A DNA stretch of 31,757 nucleotides, taken from positions 1-31,757 of IMG/VR virus record IMGVR_UViG_3300028596_000047; one strand, 5' to 3'. Positions within the stretch are counted from its first letter, which is position 1; every line of letters begins with the position of its first letter. Positions 25,001 through 31,757 of the stretch are shown here, in pieces. The DNA comes from a virus. The notes below the pieces were generated by a model, which saw only the letters and a list, made by a program, of their open reading frames with translations, was not told the DNA's origin and made no database searches. The position numbers were made by a program, and so were the translations under genes.

Positions 25001-27110
25001 CACTATCTCGCCTCACAAGACGGGTGGTGGATGGACACCGAACGCAGCCAACGTGCAGAAACCGCAAGACTACAAGAACCGTCGTGATGTTGCGATGGGT
25101 GGTCAGTTTGGTACCAGCACGTCGCGTGGCGCAGGCAACGGTAATATCTACGATATGTCCGGGGCTTACAACACGCCGTCCAACTCGTTTGGCTTCAAGC
25201 CTTTAACAGGCGACTCCGACACCAGTCACCTCGACATGACCGGAGTAGAACGCAACCAAGGTAAAGACACGGGGATTAAGGTACCTCGTAAACTGGCTGA
25301 GCAGTTGATCATCCGTGAGATGCTGAAACAAGGCTTCACTGATCCACGGGCAATTGCGGAGATGTTGGCCCTTACCAACTATGAGACCGGTGGCTACACT
25401 CGCACTGTCGAGAACATGAAGTACACCGATCCTCAACGGTTGATGAGGATGTTCAAGGAAGTCACCAACCTCGAACAAGCCAAGCAATTGGTAGCAGCAG
25501 GTGAAGTAGCGATTGCTAACACGGTATACGGTGGTGGTAAAGGTCAGTCCCTGGGTAACTCTAAACCAGGTGATGGCTTCCTGTACCGTGGACGTGGCCT
25601 GGTTCAGTTAACAGGCCGGGCTAACTACGCACGCATCGGGCAAGAACTCGGGATCGACCTCGAGGGCAAACCTGAGCTGGCGTCGGAAGATCCAAACGTC
25701 ATGGCGGCCATTGCGGTTAACTTCTACAAGAACTCTAAGCTCTTGCGGAGTATTACTGAAGATGGCAACTTTGGTCGTGCGGCCACTGGCTTGAACGGTG
25801 GTAATGCATTGCCGGGTATGGGTGATCGTTACAGACTTTACCTGCAATACCTTGACCAGTTGCAGAAAGGTTCACTCCAGGCGAACGAAGACGGAGCTAC
25901 TGCGGCGTCGCAAGACAAAGTAGGTAGCGAAGCTCCAAGTAGCAGCGGAGGGGGAAGTGTTTACGGAACACCGGGTGCCGGTTCCAGCCCAGCTGGTGGA
26001 GAAGGTGGTGCTTCTACTCCAATGATCGGTAATGGGGCTACACCTCCTCTGGGAGCGAGTCCGTCTGGTGGGATGGCCAGTGGTGGTAACTTCGGTACAC
26101 CTGGTACGTCGAGTCGCACTGAAGGTGATTACAGTGGTGCGATGTCTGGTAATGGTGGTGCTGATACCCCATTGGTGAACAGTGGCGTTTCGGGGTCGAG
26201 TGGCTTACGCCTCAAGTCTCCTGAAGCAGTGGCGGGTGGGCCTGCTCATCCGGGTGTCATGGCATTGGGTAGGATGATCCAAAGCCGTGTGCAGAACTTC
26301 CGCTACTTCAGTGCTTTGAACGATGCATGGCATAAACGGAATAAGCCTAATTCGAAGCATGCCTTGGGTCTAGCAATTGACTTCACCTTGACTAATGGTG
26401 CTGCTAGCAGTGACCGCGCCCACGCTACAGTGGTAGGTATCTTGCGTTCGGCTGGTATGTCTCCTAATGAGTTCAAGGTGCTCGACGAGTATCGCAAAGC
26501 TTCTGCTAAAGCGACAGGTGGGCACATCCACGTCCACTTCATGTCTGCTCAAGCTGCTGCCAAGTTTAACGAAGCAGCAGGAGGCAGCGCAACTAACGGA
26601 CAGGACACTACCGAGGGTTCGGGTGGTCCGGTACAACCTACCGCTCCACAAGCTGACCCGATCGCTACCCCACCGGTTACACCGATCGAACAAACTACTC
26701 CTCGGGGTATGGAAGACGATCTGGCGGATGGGCAACAAGCCGGTAGCGCAGGTATGCCGCCAGGGAAGACCTACACCAAGGTCCCTCTGCCGGGCAGTAC
26801 GGGTGGTAACACTACGACTGATCCTGCTGGTCCTACAGCACCCAATACTCGTAAGACTATTGGACAGGCCAATGAGAACATCGACAACGTACCTTCCCAG
26901 CGTCCACCAACGCCGAAGGCTGCACCTAAAGCAGAGCCACAAGCTCCGCAACAGGCAGCAGGTCCGAGCATCGAGGAGATCATGAGCCGCTTGGAAACCG
27001 CCTTGGCTACATCGGGTGATAAACAAGCAGGTGTAATGGCCGAGGCTGTTAAACAACTCATTGAGTTGAACAAGAACTCGAAAACCCCCTCTAAAACAGT
27101 GACGGTGTAA
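19041..27110 (+). CDS. Giant virion peptidoglycan hydrolase (phiKZ gp181/EL gp183-like)
   Basis: A 2689-aa protein. I set the start at the ATG at 19041, with GGAG 6 bases before it, rather than the TTG at 19029. The N-terminus is very acidic (DDPFEGDMDFDMDFD). Hydrophobic glycine-rich segments lie near 896-932, 1334-1400 and 1474-1550. A Pro/Ala/Lys linker spans about 1197-1258, and a Lys-rich run follows near 1300. A GH19-type lysozyme domain (about 2080-2270) has NYETGGYTRTVENMKY with the catalytic pair E2115/E2124 and RGRGLVQLTGR from residue 2183. A Gly/Ser linker (about 2288-2395) leads to an M15-type D,D-/L,D-peptidase domain with SKHALGLAIDF (H2440, D2447) and GGHIHVHF (H2497/H2499) as zinc ligands. 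It likely acts in the tail or injected inner body to open the cell wall during entry. A disordered Pro-rich tail ends the chain. The gene is divergent from the RNA polymerase genes. Confidence 0.88.
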   Translation: MSDSFELDNDWGDDPFEGDMDFDMDFDNPGGNKGFFRSAVTGFLNGIVDRTVGSTDAQIDTLKRVLPNTWTPAFRNLREMNDRRKQVMEEMKNNSYQAVQDLQYLAERAAKASAGKVPNKISEGLLGFSQRDFSSWEDRSGMGDDDTVRMEDVQEGDVQAILQNEDANSMLDRQTMESVGARTIRALNEVGGRTIGGMHAITQTTMRTNQLLEHLLDYQRRVKQRHDNMQLNVLARHYLTSAKYYKFMEASNHRIVSELKAISKATQMSDYEKTSHSDALKRSVRESVFNTVKSKFGGISEFLEEKLGQDARENATGGAADILSNIRMVAEMTEGMPLNFGSMAGNAAAGIFLNNLPKLIQMRKGQEYLAKFKKQFPKLSKWAEDAYIRLEDLGNVSSYVTGNYKELANTLSKHYQGGYMFEEHDDYDDYLASVPKGKDPVTKAQWYIMRTAKRQINKGAGAILDNVWQPDGTKYSLTQRTLADGHERQIWTRRSDRTLNEEIPRWFGLLHQSLEKIRTGNDNLRPLTYDYVQANFVTAKQRDAIALNRVLDRNQLQSQAQMANSMADSLDEQGMLSKKAKQALAYQLARDADRDLGFNPYNYFKLDEEEGMDKKTAEEIRKVMRGTFGIGDDDLKAFFEGSEADRLKKATYMPTEAGRKKLTGMADSARLLADFVPDIAERLDILKGNGYYEALKKSGVITTSAHGTEEVNDELVWKMLKEFIKNPERKTAIVPEDDAIDPTRPYTTQRTTTIKTGRGKKEKEETIQIPSNVIKLEGLDQLMGSLDGLKDLNKSLSQASEGFKSIGTLGDKIDLTPVSSRMDQLITQVTSLVALNTTSSETLTKIHEGLPRRRRPLSDTEQNEIQQGKRTIMDRIKQFSFKDMFNKGVEKLLDNEPLILGGLLGGLAGVAFHDPKAAALIGGGMAAAAVYSKIRTMAKARTPEDDQDLYEEGSEEPILEAKRLQAGQYYDLAKSKLIKSWKDISGSIKIVSTDAYNGTIIGARRLANKLFTAENKEVFLSGLNKLRELLLKGFRFLDPMGRASKLKNAISKRFFQMDVYKEGADAPTLLGKSFDGGAYWKKDKDGKPVVLKGWNEIDGPVYDREGNVLITQEEYDRGLVTSMGVSINKMGALTRKASAWTWDIAKKFGNKAAEYAGVAKDKAMDTFKADYSPIVNSVDRIYHLLREHWGYKDERPAVEIDPEGPVAAPAAEEPATQPETKPAKEAAPKKAPRKRKAKPKADDPTAPSAEEVARREEADLKPEGGDKYTLANGIRKKVKAMGAEKAEETARLNSAADQKTKKEKKKKEKVQDAIIDIASGMGFGDKENKDKPKGLFGLLASGIGGIFSVVSGISAFFTKRLWGSFKLLGTFASIGIKALPMMVTGIAAVAKGIMTLVQTRSITQAGGEVLDTVLNRDPAERQERRNRRGQKKSFGGSLKSGGLALGVGLVADQAMNGLIDSGLVSEDGLAANAADVVSTAATVYGGYQLAAGVAGLMGTTVTGAAITAGGALWGGAVAAGGFLAPLLFNPFTLGAIAVGLAGYGLYKFFQAGKGTQLKIRLTQYGVSDVESELAEKVLKAEQLLQEFVVIGNGRASISKSAPIEEVFKLFITDPKDKKQLGDVFTWFNGRFKPVFLTYHACLDVVKMKTLKQYDEAQGQDVYKVAKQAHAALVTVMPYPYSIVAKIDADTPLMGERDTVIRVNNFMEELKKYSDRKTDSDELAPVATPKSEKALIEEKKTLEKKLEDKSNFASGWDGVKQRNEAHARVKQINSQLQGLNSEFKLSPMVKQIWIQDLLPDDRAMDLLTAIRVACYGNDEDIPWRVEAVLRLERHCESLFKFDGQEVKFTGQVGDLYGLFKESFRLDKNDNGDNWCRWFRDRFAPVMSTYVQMVANYRKGNPGLVWKSLSTTARYEIAKALIETKVTITKAFIVPVWNVRAAPFDGASSPSKPDKVTRMLKLLSEAATQAKLRDPEKEAGKTNTQTWANTISPHKTGGGWTPNAANVQKPQDYKNRRDVAMGGQFGTSTSRGAGNGNIYDMSGAYNTPSNSFGFKPLTGDSDTSHLDMTGVERNQGKDTGIKVPRKLAEQLIIREMLKQGFTDPRAIAEMLALTNYETGGYTRTVENMKYTDPQRLMRMFKEVTNLEQAKQLVAAGEVAIANTVYGGGKGQSLGNSKPGDGFLYRGRGLVQLTGRANYARIGQELGIDLEGKPELASEDPNVMAAIAVNFYKNSKLLRSITEDGNFGRAATGLNGGNALPGMGDRYRLYLQYLDQLQKGSLQANEDGATAASQDKVGSEAPSSSGGGSVYGTPGAGSSPAGGEGGASTPMIGNGATPPLGASPSGGMASGGNFGTPGTSSRTEGDYSGAMSGNGGADTPLVNSGVSGSSGLRLKSPEAVAGGPAHPGVMALGRMIQSRVQNFRYFSALNDAWHKRNKPNSKHALGLAIDFTLTNGAASSDRAHATVVGILRSAGMSPNEFKVLDEYRKASAKATGGHIHVHFMSAQAAAKFNEAAGGSATNGQDTTEGSGGPVQPTAPQADPIATPPVTPIEQTTPRGMEDDLADGQQAGSAGMPPGKTYTKVPLPGSTGGNTTTDPAGPTAPNTRKTIGQANENIDNVPSQRPPTPKAAPKAEPQAPQQAAGPSIEEIMSRLETALATSGDKQAGVMAEAVKQLIELNKNSKTPSKTVTV

Positions 27111-27125
27111 ACATCGTAGTAGGGG

Positions 27126-27149
27126 CCGGGAGGGGTAACACCCTCCTGG
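27126..27149 (+). terminator. Terminator after the giant lysin gene
   Basis: CCGGGAGGG (27126-27134) pairs with CCCTCCTGG (27141-27149) with one G-T pair and a 6-base loop. TCTTTACTCTTTT follows on the plus strand. It lies 15 bases past the stop, before the next gene at 27180. Confidence 0.75.
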
Positions 27150-27179
27150 TCTTTACTCTTTTAAATAACAGGTATCCAC

Positions 27180-29348
27180 ATGGTCGCAACAGTATCTACC
27201 CGGGATAAGGACATTATCACCAAGTCCTTCCGGCTGCTCACGCGCGGTGTTTTACCGACTGACATGCTGGAACGAATGGACTGGGACCGTTACTTTAACG
27301 TTTTCAGTAGTGCCACGGGCGACAACCGTTACATCAACCCGGCACCGCAATCGAACCCTTACACCGATCCGCGTTACGGTCGGTTGATGCAAACCCGTGA
27401 AGGTGGGATGGGTGGTTTCTACAAAGAACAAATGGAAGACAACGTTACCCTGTTGACACTCACCCCGAGTGTGCCGCAGTTCTCAGGGTTACTGGCGTTT
27501 ATCACCAACATGTTCTCCCCCAGCGCTGCAATCATTGCCAACAAAGGTCGTGCACCTGGATTGGCGTTCTACATGGGTCAGGCGATTACCTCGGTGGCTT
27601 TCTGGCCGATGCAGATGTTGTCTGCCGGTTTGCAGTTCATTAACTTCTTGATCGACTCCCCCAAGAACAACTTCTATACCCTTAAGCCAGCGGTGGGTGC
27701 TTACACCATGGCCTCCACGGGGGTACTGAACGACTTGATGGTAAAGCTGGGCTATATCGACCCGATTCTGCCTAAGCGCGATCAACAGCAACAAGACCCA
27801 CTCCACGGCCTCAAGCCTGACTACGACAACTCCAAAGCTATTTCTGATCTGCGCATGTTGATCCCCGACGCCGTGAACGACGACGGTACGATCGACTTGA
27901 TGCGTCTGGTCATGAAGGGTACCCGGAAACACAGGGTGATGCTCCGTGAGTTAGCGAAGATGGATAACGAGGCACTGTCGACCCCCGGTGAGAAAGCGCA
28001 ACGGGCGAAACAGATCATGGAGGAAGTAGAGTTCGATGAAGTGACCATGGCAGGTTTCCCTAGTCAATATTTCGTCGAGCAAGAAATGCAAACAGTCGGT
28101 AAGTATCGTGGTGACACCGAAGGACAGTACGTCGAACAAGACAGTGCTTACTTCAACCAAGATGCATACCAGAACATGTTCAACGCCGATGCGGCTATCG
28201 GTAACGTAGGCTCAGCTACCTCGGGAGAAGGAGAATCTGCACGTAGCTTCAGCAGCATCATTCAAGAAGCTGCTACCGGAGGCTCTTTCGGTGCAACCCC
28301 CAACCCCAACCAAAACGCCGGTAGGCCCACCCCTGCTACCAGCGCCAACCCTAATGTTGCCGGTGGACGACAAATCAATTACGAGGATAACCCTGACGAC
28401 CGTAGCTGGGCGGGCGATATCTTTGACTTGCTGCGCTCTGCGGCGTATGGTGGTTTGGATGGTATTACTTGGCGAGTAGATGGGGCTAGCGGTCCTACTA
28501 CTGACTCGTTCAGTAACAGCCACACCCAATCACCTATGGCAAGTAAGTTCAACTCGGTAGTTAAAGCAGCCAACGACTTCCGCTTTGACATCGCGGGTGG
28601 TGCTACTGGTATCGACATCATTGACGGTGTGGTCAACACCATCAAAGAAGGTGCAATTGGTGCTCTGTCTGGTACCGTGATTGGTAACATCCCGCTGGCC
28701 TTGGTGAACAACTCGTACATCAAGATCGCAGACCACTGGGACGGTTCTACTACCAGTCTGCACAAAGAAAGCTACAGCATGTTCTTCACCTGCAACTACG
28801 CTCACCCGTACGAGCAGATCATGAAGATCTGGATTCCGTTTGCCCTGTTCTTGCCGATGGTTGCTCCGTTCTCGGCAGGTGGTGCGAGCTACACGTCTCC
28901 ATTCATGTGCCGTGCTTTCTGCCAAGGTCGACAGTTCATCCGCACGGGTATGATTGACAACTGTACTTTCACCTTCGGTATGGGTGAACGTGGTTGGACT
29001 CGTGACCGTAAGCCACTGAACTTGAAGATCGATTTCAACGTGTACGACCTGGACCCAGTGGTATCGGTTCCTATCGACCGTTCGATCTCTTTGTTGGAGC
29101 TGCCTAACCTCAACGCTGTAGCGGGTCGGGTATTCAACGACGATACCGCGTACAACAACTACCTGTCGCGCATCACCGGTGTAACCTACCTGGACACCGT
29201 AATGAAGTATGCTCGTCTGAACCGTCAACTGACTGGTTTGGCACTGGACTTGAAAACCAGTATTCGAGCAGACAACATTGCGTCTAAAGTCTCGGACAGT
29301 ATTATCACCGACTTTGCTAAGATCTTCACCAAACCTCTGGCACGATAA
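27180..29348 (+). CDS. 722-aa putative virion protein with hydrophobic segments
   Basis: The ATG at 27180 has only a weak ribosome binding site (ACAGGT). Hydrophobic stretches occur near residues 98-120 (FSGLLAFITNMF...), 127-159 (LAFYMGQAITSVAFWPMQML...), 484-505 (GALSGTVIGNIPLALV) and 552-572 (IPFALFLPMVAPFSAGG). The middle (about 340-400) is a Gly/Ser/Asn/Pro-rich flexible stretch. It has no enzymatic motif. It follows the virion lysin on the same strand, with similar GC-rich codon use, so a structural or injected protein that contacts membranes during entry is plausible. In phiKZ a structural gene occupies this place as I remember, but I cannot name the homologue. Confidence 0.75.
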   Translation: MVATVSTRDKDIITKSFRLLTRGVLPTDMLERMDWDRYFNVFSSATGDNRYINPAPQSNPYTDPRYGRLMQTREGGMGGFYKEQMEDNVTLLTLTPSVPQFSGLLAFITNMFSPSAAIIANKGRAPGLAFYMGQAITSVAFWPMQMLSAGLQFINFLIDSPKNNFYTLKPAVGAYTMASTGVLNDLMVKLGYIDPILPKRDQQQQDPLHGLKPDYDNSKAISDLRMLIPDAVNDDGTIDLMRLVMKGTRKHRVMLRELAKMDNEALSTPGEKAQRAKQIMEEVEFDEVTMAGFPSQYFVEQEMQTVGKYRGDTEGQYVEQDSAYFNQDAYQNMFNADAAIGNVGSATSGEGESARSFSSIIQEAATGGSFGATPNPNQNAGRPTPATSANPNVAGGRQINYEDNPDDRSWAGDIFDLLRSAAYGGLDGITWRVDGASGPTTDSFSNSHTQSPMASKFNSVVKAANDFRFDIAGGATGIDIIDGVVNTIKEGAIGALSGTVIGNIPLALVNNSYIKIADHWDGSTTSLHKESYSMFFTCNYAHPYEQIMKIWIPFALFLPMVAPFSAGGASYTSPFMCRAFCQGRQFIRTGMIDNCTFTFGMGERGWTRDRKPLNLKIDFNVYDLDPVVSVPIDRSISLLELPNLNAVAGRVFNDDTAYNNYLSRITGVTYLDTVMKYARLNRQLTGLALDLKTSIRADNIASKVSDSIITDFAKIFTKPLAR

Positions 29349-29360
29349 AAAATAGAGGTA

Positions 29361-29395
29361 TATACCCCCTAGGCCCATTGGGCCTAGGGGGTATA
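29361..29395. terminator. 16-bp perfect hairpin between convergent genes
   Basis: TATACCCCCTAGGCCC (29361-29376) pairs with its exact complement (29380-29395) over a 3-base loop. A T run follows on the minus strand (complement of AAAAAATAGAGG), so it is a strong terminator for the minus-strand gene at 29399 and probably also stops plus-strand transcription. Confidence 0.85.
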
Positions 29396-29398
29396 GTG

Positions 29399-30520
29399 TC
29401 AACTAGGGAATTGAGCAGCGCCTTTGAATTGACGTCTGAGCACCGAGGTAGCACTCTCTTCGTTAAACATACCCGCAGTACACAACAACGGGATGATAGG
29501 CGGGTAGCCTTGCAGCAGCGTTACCATGTCTTTACTGGCCCGGGTCATGATTGCCAAGTTCAAGACATCCCCAAACTCAGTATGCTTCAACCACCAGTCA
29601 TCACCACGGATACGTTCCAAGACATCCAGCAACATCTCCAGCAATGCTGGGTAGTCTTCTGGGAACACATCATCGTCGAACTTGAAGTTGCTGAACAAGT
29701 TCTCGATGAAGTTAGGGAACTTAGAAGCGATGATCTTGCGGTTAGCCTGGAGACCTGCATCGTCTTCGTCCAGAATATCCAACACCACTTGAACACTCTT
29801 GATGTCCCCGTTGGTGATCATGTTCTGTAATGCTTCTAAGGTTGCATCCCGACGAATGGACTCAAACCCTATCGGATAACCGTAGTAGATTTTCCGATAG
29901 CTGTCACTCATGCCGTTGAGTGCGGCATTGTTGTAGATCGAGTTGTACATCGCCGACTGAACACTGCGGTCAATGAACTCATCGAAACCAAAGAACTTGG
30001 TCAACTGCTTCATGGTCTCAGCAGCAATCGAACCACCGGCTTTATTCTTCAACCGGAAGTCTTTACCGTCACTGCTGATAATACCACCGATGTTCAAACC
30101 GGTGATACGTTGGAACTCTTTACTGATATCCTGTGCTAGCTTACGGTGCGCACCAGAAGCACTGGACACGGGATAACCCATGGCCCGAGAGACTGTGGAC
30201 AGAATAGCGTTCTCATCGAACATCACGCCGTCACGACCAATCTTGATAGCCTTGGTCAAGTCCTTGGTGTTCAGCGTACCGCCAGACATAGCACCGATAA
30301 TACCGTCCAATGCGTCAACAACAGTATCACGGTACGCAGTAACCTGGCCCTTCAGACCAGTGTCACGAGAAGTCTTGAGGGCAATACCCTCTTTCATTTT
30401 CTTCGACGTAATGTCAACCGGAGTCAGGCTATTGTCCTTGACACCCTGGATGGCAGTGTTGGTGTTCTTACGGAAAGACTGAACGTCCGGGGCTAAGTTT
30501 AACCCTTCGAATGGATTCAT
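29399..30520 (-). CDS. 373-aa protein, possibly a virion protein
   Basis: MNPFEGLNLAPDVQSFRK starts at the ATG at 30520, with a weak ribosome binding site (GGGTGA). The protein is helical with an acidic C-terminal half that has the pattern DDDVFPEDYPALLEMLLDVLERIRGDDWW. No membrane segment, signal peptide or enzymatic motif is seen. Its 3' end faces the 722-aa gene across a strong hairpin. The T-rich end of the preceding terminator lies directly upstream of its ribosome binding site, leaving no clear promoter, so it may depend on read-through from 31695. I do not recognise the family. Confidence 0.75.
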   Translation of the reverse strand: MNPFEGLNLAPDVQSFRKNTNTAIQGVKDNSLTPVDITSKKMKEGIALKTSRDTGLKGQVTAYRDTVVDALDGIIGAMSGGTLNTKDLTKAIKIGRDGVMFDENAILSTVSRAMGYPVSSASGAHRKLAQDISKEFQRITGLNIGGIISSDGKDFRLKNKAGGSIAAETMKQLTKFFGFDEFIDRSVQSAMYNSIYNNAALNGMSDSYRKIYYGYPIGFESIRRDATLEALQNMITNGDIKSVQVVLDILDEDDAGLQANRKIIASKFPNFIENLFSNFKFDDDVFPEDYPALLEMLLDVLERIRGDDWWLKHTEFGDVLNLAIMTRASKDMVTLLQGYPPIIPLLCTAGMFNEESATSVLRRQFKGAAQFPS

Positions 30521-30557
30521 GACTTTTCACCCAAAAAAGAAAAAACAAAAAAGAAAA

Positions 30558-30577
30558 GGTAGGGGCGAACCCCTACC
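30558..30577 (-). terminator. Rho-independent terminator after the 158-aa gene
   Basis: GGTAGGGG (30558-30565) pairs with CCCCTACC (30570-30577) around a CGAA loop, 6 bases past the stop at 30584. On the minus strand it is followed by a long T-rich run (TTTTCTTTTTTGTTTTTTC), the strongest T tract in the window. Confidence 0.85.
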
Positions 30578-30583
30578 ATTCAA

Positions 30584-31060
30584 TTATTCCTCGTCACCAT
30601 TCTCAGCGGCATCTTTTTCCTGTTGTTTCAGGATTTGATCTTTGCGAGATTTGGAAACAAGTTTGATCGTATCACTCACCCTTACGATGTTCCCGTTTAC
30701 ATCCTTAAGGGTGAGTTGAACCTCGCACTCTTCAAACTGCAGGATAGAAACCCCCTCGATCAATTTGTTGAACGACAGAGTGGGTTTTTGGAAGTAGGTA
30801 TCCCGGATATTACCAGCGCGAGTTTGTCTTTCTGTTTTGGCTTTTTCTTCGTCTTCTGTAGTGACAATCCATTCCAGGTATTCCCGCAGGTATTTAGTCC
30901 AACCGAAATACCCAATACCCAGTTCCTTGATCAACTTGCGGAACAACCGAGCAGGTGTATCTTGCAGCTGGTCATCTGGAATGAACTTCTTTTCTGAGAC
31001 GCGTTCTAAACTGTCATGCCGTGGATTGGCTTTCTTACGGGTTCTGTTGGACTTCTCCAT
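30584..31060 (-). CDS. 158-aa basic protein, unknown function
   Basis: The ATG at 31060 (MEKSNRTRKKANPRH) is preceded by GGAGG 5 bases away; the upstream in-frame ATG at 31114 has no such site. The start lies 26 bases inside the previous gene, so the two are coupled. The N-terminal 40 residues are very basic. They are followed by a helix-rich core (TPARLFRKLIKELGIGYFGW) with a C-terminal beta part and a charged tail (KQQEKDAAENGDEE). The basic head might contact nucleic acid, but there is no recognised DNA-binding motif. Confidence 0.75.
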   Translation of the reverse strand: MEKSNRTRKKANPRHDSLERVSEKKFIPDDQLQDTPARLFRKLIKELGIGYFGWTKYLREYLEWIVTTEDEEKAKTERQTRAGNIRDTYFQKPTLSFNKLIEGVSILQFEECEVQLTLKDVNGNIVRVSDTIKLVSKSRKDQILKQQEKDAAENGDEE

Positions 31061-31661
31061 TGAGCCTCCGTAACTGAGTGTGAATGGCAAGCCGGACCAG
31101 TGTGATAAAATCATCGAGCACCAGTCGGAAATACCGTGAACTGAAGAAGTCTAATAGACTGGGTTTGAGTTCTTTACGTTGATATTCAAATTTATAACGT
31201 TCTCCGTATTCATCGTCTTTTGGATTGTCCTCGCAGTACAGATCGAGGATCAGCATAAACTGACCGAGCAATTCATCTGTACTTTCGGGGTTGCTGTACC
31301 AATCCAAGAAACCAGTTTCGTGGTCTACAGCGTAGAGTTCTTTGAAGTATTCGTCATACCGCGGGATGCCCCCGGTCAGTATCATGCGCAACAGCGCTGT
31401 AGCTTCCTGTGACGTCTTTGTGTAAGCGCTGATGCCAACGTTAGGGTACCAACTGAAATCGTCGTATAAACGAATATCCAGGCCTTTCAGGCAATCGTAT
31501 AGGCAATGTATGCTATCGGTCAAGGTCACCTTCGGGTGATTGAACCGTTTTCGTACGCCCTCGATCTCTGCCAACACTTTGTTGTAATGATCTCGCTGGA
31601 TCTCCTCGCCAATAATTGGCCAGTTTCGGAAGAGATCAAACTTCCAGTTTTTCCAATTCAT
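31035..31661 (-). CDS. 208-aa protein behind an early-type promoter
   Basis: The ATG at 31661 has GGGGGA 8 bases upstream and lies 26 bases after the TATATTAC element at 31688-31695. The protein is helical and rich in Tyr, Trp and Asp (FLDWYSNPESTDELLGQFMLILDLYCEDNPKDDEYG in two pieces), with a short hydrophobic patch around GQFMLILDLY and no membrane helix. No family recognised. It is the first gene of a unit that continues into the 158-aa gene and perhaps the 373-aa gene. Confidence 0.75.
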   Translation of the reverse strand: MNWKNWKFDLFRNWPIIGEEIQRDHYNKVLAEIEGVRKRFNHPKVTLTDSIHCLYDCLKGLDIRLYDDFSWYPNVGISAYTKTSQEATALLRMILTGGIPRYDEYFKELYAVDHETGFLDWYSNPESTDELLGQFMLILDLYCEDNPKDDEYGERYKFEYQRKELKPSLLDFFSSRYFRLVLDDFITLVRLAIHTQLRRLNGEVQQNP

Positions 31662-31682
31662 TAAAGAATCCCCCAGATACTG

Positions 31683-31710
31683 TCTTAGTAATATAGGTTT
31701 AAAAAATTAT
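31683..31710 (-). promoter_or_regulatory. TATATTAC early-type promoter block (copy 2)
   Basis: The minus strand has AATTTTTTAAACC then TATATTAC (31688-31695) then TAAGA. It is 26/28 identical to 7938-7965. It sits just after a probable stop codon of the next minus-strand gene and 26 bases before the ATG at 31661. The octamer equals the phiKZ early promoter element as I remember it. Confidence 0.72.
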
Positions 31711-31757
31711 GACGACGCCAGCAGATGAATCTGTAGAGACCGAGGACAGTTCCGACT

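Noticed and set aside
26600-27050. Additional enzyme domain at the C-terminus of the giant lysin
   Set aside because: The region is Pro/Ala/Gln/Gly-rich and low in complexity, with a short final helix; there is no domain motif.
31707-31757. Edge sequence: either the C-terminal end of a minus-strand gene stopping at TAA 31707-31709, or a plus-strand start at ATG 31709 (MTTPADESVETEDSSD)
   Set aside because: Only about 50 bases are visible. The minus-strand stop matches the place of the promoter copy at 7938-7965 relative to a gene end, while the plus-strand ATG has no ribosome binding site. Neither can be called.
1-31757. CRISPR arrays, insertion sequences, integrase or attachment sites
   Set aside because: No regularly spaced repeats, transposase, recombinase or terminal inverted repeats with target duplications were seen on either strand.

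Overview
The window is a piece of a jumbo myophage genome of the phiKZ-like group, and it most resembles the Pseudomonas phage EL branch. The evidence is threefold. Phage-type multisubunit RNA polymerase subunits are present: an undivided beta-like protein and a separate beta' N-terminal half carrying the DxDxD metal site. A modular endolysin matches the EL gp188/phiKZ gp144 architecture. A giant virion peptidoglycan hydrolase of the phiKZ gp181/EL gp183 type starts divergently next to beta'. The order protease - two unknown proteins - beta - beta'N - giant lysin also fits my recollection of phiKZ genes 175-181. Host and phage names come from remembered family resemblance, not from a search.

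Layout. (1) 1-218, + strand: the 3' end of an unidentified gene, closed by a 15-bp hairpin shared with the convergent genes that follow. (2) 277-8684, - strand: a block of mostly small or uncharacterised genes. It includes a degenerate HD-like protein, a secreted protein with a Sec signal peptide, a dTMP kinase, a PP-loop (QueC-like) ATPase lacking the zinc cysteines, and two adjacent paralogous small proteins. (3) 8792-19015, - strand: a tightly packed virion/transcription operon with beta'N first, then beta, endolysin, a 57-aa protein, a 510-aa and a 244-aa protein, and a probable prohead protease. Several junctions overlap or abut (ATGA, TAATG, TAA-GTG). (4) 19041-29348, + strand: the 2689-aa virion lysin (GH19-type lysozyme plus M15-type peptidase) and a 722-aa putative virion protein. 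(5) 29399-31661, - strand: three unrecognised genes and the edge of the next unit.

Regulation. Three minus-strand sites carry TATATTAC or TATATCAC (31688-31695, 3650-3657, 7943-7950). Two of them sit in a 28-bp block that is 26/28 identical. I recall TATATTAC as the core of phiKZ early promoters read by the virion RNA polymerase, so the window appears to hold both polymerase subunits and some of their target promoters. Most gene blocks end in strong GC-rich hairpins. On the minus strand these often run through a T tract straight into the next ribosome binding site. One early-type promoter is followed by a compact three-way-junction leader with a possible 14-codon upstream ORF before a 146-aa gene; this is the least expected element here.

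How the genes may work together (inference). The virion RNA polymerase is made late with head and tail proteins and packaged. After injection aided by the giant lysin it transcribes TATATTAC genes, including a periplasmic protein. The endolysin lies in the same late operon and would act at the end of infection. No tRNA, CRISPR array, insertion sequence or integration site was seen.
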